A program made the translations under genes and the position numbers. A stretch of DNA of 64,000 nucleotides from the NCBI RefSeq assembly GCF_003287935.1, contig NZ_CP030287.1:5721022-5785021 (forward strand), written 5' to 3'. Origin of the DNA: Streptomyces sp. ICC1 (lineage in GTDB: Bacteria > Actinomycetota > Actinomycetes > Streptomycetales > Streptomycetaceae). The notes beneath the pieces were generated by a model, which worked only from the letters and a program-made list of their open reading frames with translations, ran no database searches and was not told the origin of the DNA. Positions 59,287 through 64,000 of this stretch are shown here, one piece after another (positions within the stretch are counted from its first letter, which is position 1; every line of letters begins with the position of its first letter).

Positions 59287-60513
59287 ATGACCGACACCCC
59301 GGCCCGGCTGCTCAGCCTGCTCTCCTTGCTCCAGACCCCGCGCGAATGGCCGGGGAGCGAGCTGGCGGAGCGGCTGCGGGTGAGCGCCCGGACGATCCGG
59401 CGCGACATCGACCGGCTGCGCGAACTGGGATACCCGGTGGAGGCCACGCTCGGCGCGGAGGGCGGCTACCGGCTGGTGGCGGGCGCGGCGATGCCGCCGC
59501 TCCTGCTGGACGACGAGGAGGCCGTCGCGATCGCCGTGGGCCTGCGGGCGGGGGCCGGACACGCGATCGAGGGCATCGAGGAGGCTTCCGTACGGGCCCT
59601 CGCGAAGCTGGAGCAGGTCCTGCCGGGCCGGCTGCGGCACCGGGTGAGCGCGCTGCAGTCGGCGACGGTCGCCGTGACCCGGGGGGACGGGGCGAGCGTG
59701 GACCCGCGGACGCTGACGGTGATCGCGTCGGCGGTGGCCGGCCCGGAACGGCTGCGGTTCTCCTACCGCGCGCGGGACGGGGTGGAGTCGCGGCGGCTGG
59801 TGGAGCCGTACCGGCTGGTCAGCACCGGGAGCCGGTGGTACCTCGTGGCCTACGACATGGAGCGCGAGGACTGGCGGACCTTCCGGGTGGACCGGGTGAG
59901 CGGGCCGGGCGCGACGGGGGCCCGGTTCCCGGCGCGGGAACTGCCGGTGGACGCGGTGGAGTTCGTGCGGCGGGGGCTGCGGGGCGGGGAGACGTACCTG
60001 GTGGACGTCACCTTCGCGGGGCCTCGCGGGGAGCTGCCGGGGTGGTTGCGGGAGCACGCGGAGGCCGCCTCCGGGGCCGGACCGGCGGGTGCGGCGCGGG
60101 CGGCCGTGGCGGCGCGGGTCCGGTTCGAGTCCTCGGACGCGCCGGAGTGGCTGGTGGCGCGGCTGGCGCTGACGGGCGTGCCGTTCACCGTGCACGGGCC
60201 GGACTTCCTGGTGGAAGCGGCCCGGGCGCTGGGCGCGCGGCTGACGGGTGCGGCGGGCCCGGAGCCGCCGCGGCCGCCACCGGCGACGCATCGGGGGCGG
60301 GCAAAGGGGAGCCCCCGGCGCCTGGGGGGGATAGGCGCCGGGGGCTCGTTCTTGGGGGGCTGTCAGGCCACCGCGTCGAAGCCCGTGTCCCGGGCCATCC
60401 GCTTCAGCTCCAACAGCGCGTGCTTCTCGATCTGGCGGATCCGCTCACGGGTCAGACCGTGCTGCTTGCCCACCTCTGTCAGGGTACGCTCCCGACCGTC
60501 CTCAATGCCGTAA
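59287..60513 (+). CDS. WYL-domain (YafY-type) regulator
   Basis: A DeoR-like helix-turn-helix (LLQTPREWPGSELAERLRVS; RTIRRDIDRLRELGYPVEA) is followed by a WYL ligand-binding domain (RLVEPYRLVSTGSRWYLVAY; EDWRTFRVDRVSG) and WCX region. Family proteins end near ARALGARLTGAAG (about residue 325). Here no stop occurs and the frame runs 408 residues, across the hrdD terminator and 151 bases into hrdD antisense; the last 80 residues are not family sequence. It probably represses the divergent exporter gene. Confidence 0.85.
   Translation: MTDTPARLLSLLSLLQTPREWPGSELAERLRVSARTIRRDIDRLRELGYPVEATLGAEGGYRLVAGAAMPPLLLDDEEAVAIAVGLRAGAGHAIEGIEEASVRALAKLEQVLPGRLRHRVSALQSATVAVTRGDGASVDPRTLTVIASAVAGPERLRFSYRARDGVESRRLVEPYRLVSTGSRWYLVAYDMEREDWRTFRVDRVSGPGATGARFPARELPVDAVEFVRRGLRGGETYLVDVTFAGPRGELPGWLREHAEAASGAGPAGAARAAVAARVRFESSDAPEWLVARLALTGVPFTVHGPDFLVEAARALGARLTGAAGPEPPRPPPATHRGRAKGSPRRLGGIGAGGSFLGGCQATASKPVSRAIRFSSNSACFSIWRIRSRVRPCCLPTSVRVRSRPSSMP
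60310..60346 (-). terminator. Terminator of hrdD
   Basis: AGCCCCCGGCGCCT (60310-60323) pairs perfectly with AGGCGCCGGGGGCT (60333-60346), 9-nt loop, 17 bases beyond the hrdD stop; it lies inside the extended WYL reading frame. Confidence 0.85.
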
Positions 60514-61340
60514 CGCATCTTGATGATCGACGCGGTGCGCTGGTCGAGCTTGCCGAGCAGGTCTTCCAGCTCCTCACTGCGCAGCAGGGAGAGGACGGAC
60601 TGCTCCGGGGAGATGGCCGAGGTGTCTTCCAGCAGGTCACCGAACTGCGTGTCGCCGTCCTCGTCCACCCCCATGTTGAGGCTGACCGGGTCGCGCGCCC
60701 AGTCCAGGACGTCGCCGACGCGCTTCTGCGTGGTGTCCAGTTCGGCGGCGATCTCGGCGTGTTCCGGGTCGCGGCCGTTCTCCCGGTTGAACTCGCGCTG
60801 GACCCGGCGGATCCGGCCGAGCTCCTCCACCAGGTGGACGGGGAGGCGGATGGTGCGGGACTGGTCGGCGATGGACCGGGTGATGGCCTGGCGGATCCAC
60901 CACGTGGCGTACGTGGAGAACTTGAAGCCCTTGGCGTAGTCGAACTTCTCGACGGCGCGCACCAGGCCGGCATTGCCCTCCTGGATGAGGTCGAGGAGCG
61001 GCAGACCGCTGCGCGGGTAGCGGCGGGCCACGGCGACGACCAGGCGGAGGTTGGAGCGGATGAAGACCTCCTTGGCGCGCTCACCCTCGGCGGCCAGGAA
61101 CTCCAGCTCCTCGTGGGAGGGCTTCTTGCCCTTGCGCTCTATCGCCCCGTCGAGGATCTGCCGGGCGTACACGCCCGCCTCGATGATCTGCGAGAGCTCC
61201 ACTTCCTTGGCGGCGTCGAGCAGCGGGGTCCGGGCGATCTCGTCGAGGTACATGCCGACCAGGTCACGGTCGGCGATCTCCCCGCCCACGGCGCGAGCGC
61301 TGCTCGTGGACTGACGACGGGCGACGGCGCGGGTTGCCAT
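60363..61340 (-). CDS. hrdD: Principal-like sigma factor HrdD
   Basis: A 325-residue group 2 sigma-70 factor. Region 1.2 (RDLVGMYLDEIARTPLLDAA), region 2 (EVFIRSNLRLVVAVARRYPR; GLPLLDLIQEGNAGLVRAVE; FDYAKGFKFSTYATWWIRQA), region 3 and region 4 (HGLTRERIRQIEKHALLELK) are complete, and the long region 1.1 of HrdB is absent. The start MATRAVARRQ and length match S. coelicolor HrdD (SCO3202). HrdD is not essential and its own regulon is little defined. AAGGGAG precedes ATG 61340 and an exact sigma-R promoter lies upstream. Confidence 0.93.
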   Translation of the reverse strand: MATRAVARRQSTSSARAVGGEIADRDLVGMYLDEIARTPLLDAAKEVELSQIIEAGVYARQILDGAIERKGKKPSHEELEFLAAEGERAKEVFIRSNLRLVVAVARRYPRSGLPLLDLIQEGNAGLVRAVEKFDYAKGFKFSTYATWWIRQAITRSIADQSRTIRLPVHLVEELGRIRRVQREFNRENGRDPEHAEIAAELDTTQKRVGDVLDWARDPVSLNMGVDEDGDTQFGDLLEDTSAISPEQSVLSLLRSEELEDLLGKLDQRTASIIKMRYGIEDGRERTLTEVGKQHGLTRERIRQIEKHALLELKRMARDTGFDAVA

Positions 61341-61420
61341 GCGTGCTCCCTTGCGATGAGTTCGGTCGCGGTGCTGCGGCTGCCTGGACACTCTCCCGAG
61401 TGCCCGCTTCCGAAGGAAAC

Positions 61421-61447
61421 AACGACTGGAATCGGGACAGAATTCCC
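61421..61447 (-). promoter_or_regulatory. Sigma-R promoter of hrdD
   Basis: Minus strand GGGAAT (61447-61442), 18 bases, GTT (61423-61421): exact sigma-R consensus, about 80 bases upstream of the hrdD ATG. S. coelicolor hrdD is a known sigma-R target. Confidence 0.87.
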
Positions 61448-61538
61448 ACGTCGCTCCCTATTTTCCGAGATCTTGCAGTATCCTGCCCCGCCACCCCCCG
61501 GCCCGGGCGGATCCGCGACACCGCCAGAGCCCGAAGAG

Positions 61539-61763
61539 GTGCAGGTCAGGCCCGGGATGGAGGCCGATCCGGAGACGCTCACGGACTTGCGGAACCACCA
61601 CGTCCGTGAGACCGCCGTCACATGCGCCACGGCCGTCTTCGCCCCGGAACAGCGCCGCCCCCGGCCGCACTCCCACCGTGAAGACGGTCCGCACCGGCTT
61701 CTGGTTGCCTGCACTGGCGATCGAATCGCCGGATACACCACAAGCAGCGTGTTCCGGCCAAAG
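61539..61763 (+). pseudogene. N-terminal stump of a GNAT acetyltransferase
   Basis: GTG 61539 begins VQVRPGMEADPETLTDLRNH and continues HVRETAVTCATAVFAPEQRR and LLVACTGDRIAGYTTSSVFR, the start of phosphinothricin-type N-acetyltransferases. Family sequence stops at VFRPK (about residue 75), before the acetyl-CoA-binding loop. The following 130 bases to the Uma2 gene hold no recognisable coding sequence. Divergent from hrdD. Confidence 0.65.
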
Positions 61764-61901
61764 CGGACCAGGGCCGTGTCACCTCTCCGAGTGAGGGTTT
61801 GGCATATCCCTGCGGCACGCGCAGATGGCGCTCGACCATCGGGGGGTCGCTTGTGCGGTCCGGCCGGCGACGCCCACACTTGAGGAGGAGGTGCTGCACC
61901 C

Positions 61902-62540
61902 ATGACCGCTCTCGCCCACGAGACCACAGAGACCGCCACACCCCCTTCAGATTTGGACGAGGCCCTGTGGCTCGCATGGCAGGCCGCAGTCGAGAAACTC
62001 CCCGAGGGCTTCCGCGCCGAGATCATCGAGGGGTCCATCGAAGTGTCACCAACCGGTCGCTACTCCCACGGTGAGACCGTGAACGAACTGCGGGACACCC
62101 TCGTGGTCTTCCTGGCAGCCGGCGGCTACGCCGCCCGTCAGGACATGAACGTCATCCACGGCCGCAAAGTCTGGATCCCGGACCTGTTCATCGCTCCGAA
62201 GGGCACGCAAGAACACGTCACCGAGGACGGCATCGGCATCAAGGCCTCGGCCGTAGAGCTCGTCGTCGAGGTGGTCTCCCCCGGGCGCGACTGCATCTCC
62301 CGCGACCGAGTCCGCAAGCGCCGGGCCTACGCCCACGCCGGGATCCCGGTCTACATCCTGATCGACGATTTCGACGACGGCGGCACCGTCACCGTGCTGA
62401 CCTCGCCCGACCCCGAGAAGGCCGTCTACGAAGACGAGGTTCGGGCCGCGTACGGGACCTCCGTCACGATTCCGGCCGGACCCGCCAAGGGGTTCGCCAT
62501 CGGCGAGGACATCACGGGGCCGGGCCGGGGCGGCGGGTAG
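61902..62540 (+). CDS. Uma2-family putative endonuclease
   Basis: A 212-residue PD-(D/E)XK-like protein (DUF820/Uma2), a family abundant in cyanobacteria and Streptomyces. Features: EIIEGSIEVSPTGRYSHGET, the catalytic-type VWIPDLFIAPK, and ELVVEVVSPGRDCISRDRVR followed by KRRAYAHAGIPVYILID. A nuclease activity is predicted from the fold, its biological role is unknown. GAGGAGG precedes ATG 61902. Its 3' end overlaps the convergent Cys-rich gene by 29 bases. Confidence 0.9.
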   Translation: MTALAHETTETATPPSDLDEALWLAWQAAVEKLPEGFRAEIIEGSIEVSPTGRYSHGETVNELRDTLVVFLAAGGYAARQDMNVIHGRKVWIPDLFIAPKGTQEHVTEDGIGIKASAVELVVEVVSPGRDCISRDRVRKRRAYAHAGIPVYILIDDFDDGGTVTVLTSPDPEKAVYEDEVRAAYGTSVTIPAGPAKGFAIGEDITGPGRGGG

Positions 62541-62910
62541 CGACCTCGGGGCAGGCGCGGCAGGCCGCGGGGCCCGACTGGGCCCACCACGTACACGCCG
62601 GGCGGAGGTGGCAGGACGGGACGGAGGTCCCGGCGGGTGCGGACGCCGCCAGGCGGGTGGCCAGGGTGCAGGTCTCGCCCGCGCGGTTCAGGCAGTGCGG
62701 GACGCAGTGGGAGGCCAGGCGCAGCAGGCGGCGCGGTTCGGTGCCGGGCGGGAGTCCGGCCAGGGCCTCGGCCGCCGGGCGCGGGGCCGGGAGGTAGACC
62801 GGGGGTCCGTCGAGGCCTTCGCGGACCGCCAGGACCACCGACTCCGCCGCGTACGCCGAGCCGCTCGGGCACCAGAGGGTCCGGGGGCCGGACCCGTCGC
62901 CGCTAGCCAA
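62512..62910 (-). CDS. Cysteine-rich hypothetical protein
   Basis: A 132-residue protein with eight cysteines concentrated in its second half (HCVPHCLNRAGETCTLATRL; SCHLRPACTWWAQSGPAACR; ACPE). Their pairing pattern suggests a metal or zinc centre. The TTG start at 62910 overlaps the end of the dioxygenase gene by eight bases, implying coupling, but has no clear ribosome site, so the N-terminus is uncertain. No family recognised. Confidence 0.6.
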   Translation of the reverse strand: MASGDGSGPRTLWCPSGSAYAAESVVLAVREGLDGPPVYLPAPRPAAEALAGLPPGTEPRRLLRLASHCVPHCLNRAGETCTLATRLAASAPAGTSVPSCHLRPACTWWAQSGPAACRACPEVATRRPGPAP

Positions 62911-63670
62911 ACTGCAGCGAGCGCTTCGACAGGCCCATCCAGAAGCCCGAGACCGGGGTGGACGCCGTCGAGAGCTCGGATTCGGCCGCGCCCAGGGTGA
63001 CGAACAGCGGGGCGAAGTGCTCCGTGCGCGGGTGGGCCAGGCGGCCCGCCGGGGACTTGGCCTCGAAGTCCAGGAGGGAGTCCACGTCGCCGGCGGCCAG
63101 CGCCTCGTGGCCCCACGCGTCGAACTCCGCGGACCAGCCGGGGACGCCCGGGCCGGTGTGCCGCAGGGCGGCGAGGTTGTGGGTGAAGAAGCCGCTGCCC
63201 ACGATCAGGACGCCTTCGTCGCGCAGCGGGGCGAGCTTGCGGCCGATCTCCATCAGGCGGCGCGGGTCCAGGGTCGGCATGGAGATCTGGAGCACCGGTA
63301 TGTCGGCCGCCGGGAACATCTCCACCAGCGGGACGTACGCGCCGTGGTCCAGGCCCCGGTCGGGGATGTCCTGGACCGGGGTGCCGGGGGCCTTCAGGAG
63401 CTTTCGTACCGCCGCGGCCAGCTCGGGGGCGCCCGGAGCCCCGTAGCGGACCTGGTAGTAGTGCTCGGGGAAGCCCCAGAAGTCGTAGACGAGCGGGACG
63501 GGCTCCGTGGCGCCGAGGGCGAGCGGGGCCTCCTCCCAGTGGGCGGAGACCATCAGGATCGCCCGGGGGCGGGGCAGGTCCGCGGACCAGGCGGCCAGCT
63601 CGCCGGGCCACACCGGGTCGTCGGCCAGCGGCGGGGCTCCGTGGCTCAGGTACAGCGCCGGCATCGTCAT
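62903..63670 (-). CDS. DODA-type extradiol dioxygenase
   Basis: A 255-residue class III extradiol ring-cleavage dioxygenase of the YgiD/4,5-DOPA-dioxygenase subgroup. Metal ligands are in LYLSHGAPPLADDP, MVSAHWEE and LDHGAYVPL; VGSGFFTHNL and AWGHEAL are also typical. It opens catechol-type rings such as DOPA or an unknown phenolic. GGAG precedes ATG 63670; upstream in-frame residues lie inside the palindromic promoter. The Cys-rich gene follows with an 8-base overlap. Confidence 0.9.
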   Translation of the reverse strand: MTMPALYLSHGAPPLADDPVWPGELAAWSADLPRPRAILMVSAHWEEAPLALGATEPVPLVYDFWGFPEHYYQVRYGAPGAPELAAAVRKLLKAPGTPVQDIPDRGLDHGAYVPLVEMFPAADIPVLQISMPTLDPRRLMEIGRKLAPLRDEGVLIVGSGFFTHNLAALRHTGPGVPGWSAEFDAWGHEALAAGDVDSLLDFEAKSPAGRLAHPRTEHFAPLFVTLGAAESELSTASTPVSGFWMGLSKRSLQFG

Positions 63671-63715
63671 CGGGAGCTCCAGAGGTGTTCGGGCGGTCCG
63701 CCGGGAAAAGACTAA

Positions 63716-63762
63716 CCCCGCGTCGTTCAAATTTGAACAACGCGGGGCCATCAGTCATTCCC
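63716..63762 (-). promoter_or_regulatory. Sigma-R-like promoter over a 32-bp palindrome
   Basis: GGGAAT (63762-63757), 18 bases, GTT (63738-63736) on the minus strand matches the sigma-R consensus. The GTT is one end of GTTCAAATTTGAAC (63725-63738), the core of a 32-bp palindrome (63716-63747, one mismatched pair) of the TTCAAATTTGAA type bound by MarR-family regulators. Promoter and operator overlap 46 bases upstream of the dioxygenase ATG. Confidence 0.6.
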
Positions 63763-63773
63763 GCACCCGGGAG

Positions 63774-63794
63774 GACCCGGGATCCGGCCGGGTC
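63774..63794 (-). terminator. Possible terminator of the right-edge transporter gene
   Basis: GACCCGG (63774-63780) pairs with CCGGGTC (63788-63794) around a 7-nt loop, at and just past the stop codon of the partial transporter gene. Confidence 0.4.
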
Positions 63795-64000
63795 AGTGGG
63801 CGATCACCGGAACCTTCAGGTCGGCCTCGCCGTCCGCGCCCTCGGCGACCGGGCCGCCCGCACCCGGCTTGCCCGTGGTGATGAGGGTCAGGGCGATGAG
63901 CGAGCTGGCGACCAGGATGCCGACGGCCCACCAGATCGCGGAGGCGTAGCCCTCCACCATGGCCTGGGCCTGGATCAGCTGCCCGGCCGGGCCGCCCGCC
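63793..64000 (-). CDS. DHA2-type transporter, C-terminal end
   Basis: The frame runs off the right edge. The 68 visible residues include a last membrane helix (YASAIWWAVGILVASSLIAL) and a hydrophilic tail ending DLKVPVIAH. This fits the C-terminus of a 14-helix EmrB/QacA exporter. The gene is oriented towards the dioxygenase, with the sigma-R-like promoter and palindrome between them. Confidence 0.75.
   Translation of the reverse strand, partial: AGGPAGQLIQAQAMVEGYASAIWWAVGILVASSLIALTLITTGKPGAGGPVAEGADGEADLKVPVIAH

Overview
The window is a high-G+C actinomycete chromosome segment, almost certainly Streptomyces. The evidence is the many GTG starts, the extreme third-position GC, and genus-typical genes: an RbpA RNA polymerase-binding protein, an HrdD-type sigma factor, a short chaplin, a rodlin and a sortase (LAXTG) anchor remnant. 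No rRNA, tRNA, CRISPR array, intact transposon or prophage was seen.

Layout. 1-2.7 kb: 3' end of a YtcJ-type amidohydrolase, polyprenol-phosphate mannose synthase (ppm1) and fxsA on +. 2.8-5.8 kb: rbpA with a textbook sigma-R promoter, an Atg22-type MFS protein and a glycerophosphodiester phosphodiesterase on -. 6-11.9 kb: a MocR regulator, an FtsK-like ATPase lacking the P-loop lysine with a 64-aa membrane protein, an ankyrin protein, a 20-codon leader ORF and a HEAT-repeat protein. 12.1-14.5 kb: the overlapping pxpA-pxpB-pxpC 5-oxoprolinase operon. 14.5-19.7 kb: a zone of gene wreckage. A kleisin-like protein is fused to a CynX-type transporter remnant, abutting a Fic-like remnant, and an ABC ATPase stump is joined to an N-terminally truncated histidine kinase. 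A LysM/transglycosylase gene and a response regulator lie here too. 19.8-22.9 kb: a phytoene/squalene-synthase-like protein, a Ser/Thr kinase and a GlsB-type membrane protein.

23.0-26.1 kb holds the most novel-looking unit: a translationally coupled operon of a PAP2-type phosphatase, an EamA-type transporter and a 99-aa protein with serine at every third residue. It diverges from a TetR gene across four 10-bp palindromic sites spaced exactly 16 bp apart. 26.3-33.4 kb: a TerD pair, an orphan glutamate-type binding lipoprotein, a DJ-1/PfpI protein, a secreted endonuclease I, a GNAT remnant, a GH20 hexosaminidase and a TnpB remnant. 33.6-44.5 kb: an S9 peptidase, SURF1, an ECF sigma/membrane-partner pair, asd-ask, a DUF5063 gene, recR, ybaB and a SLATT-domain gene. 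44.6-49.6 kb: a glycosyltransferase/membrane fusion, a GntR regulator and a class III aminotransferase. 49.6-52.8 kb: a cell-surface morphogenesis cluster (LAXTG stump, secreted peptide, chaplin, IPxIP-repeat secreted protein, rodlin) and a VKOR-family protein. 53-57.5 kb: a DUF6227 gene and the fructose PTS operon (DeoR, 1-phosphofructokinase, EIIABC). 57.6-64 kb: a DHA2 exporter diverging from a WYL regulator, hrdD with a sigma-R promoter, a GNAT stump, a Uma2 protein, a Cys-rich protein, an extradiol dioxygenase with a sigma-R-like promoter over a 32-bp palindrome, and a truncated DHA2 transporter at the right edge.

Themes. (1) Thiol-oxidative control: three exact GGGAAT-N18-GTT matches precede rbpA, hrdD and the dioxygenase. 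(2) Translational coupling by ATGA/GTGA overlaps defines the operons. (3) At least seven truncated genes end abruptly at junctions with intact neighbours, which suggests a chromosome that has lost material by deletion. Calls rest on reading the sequence and on recalled family features; no database search was run.
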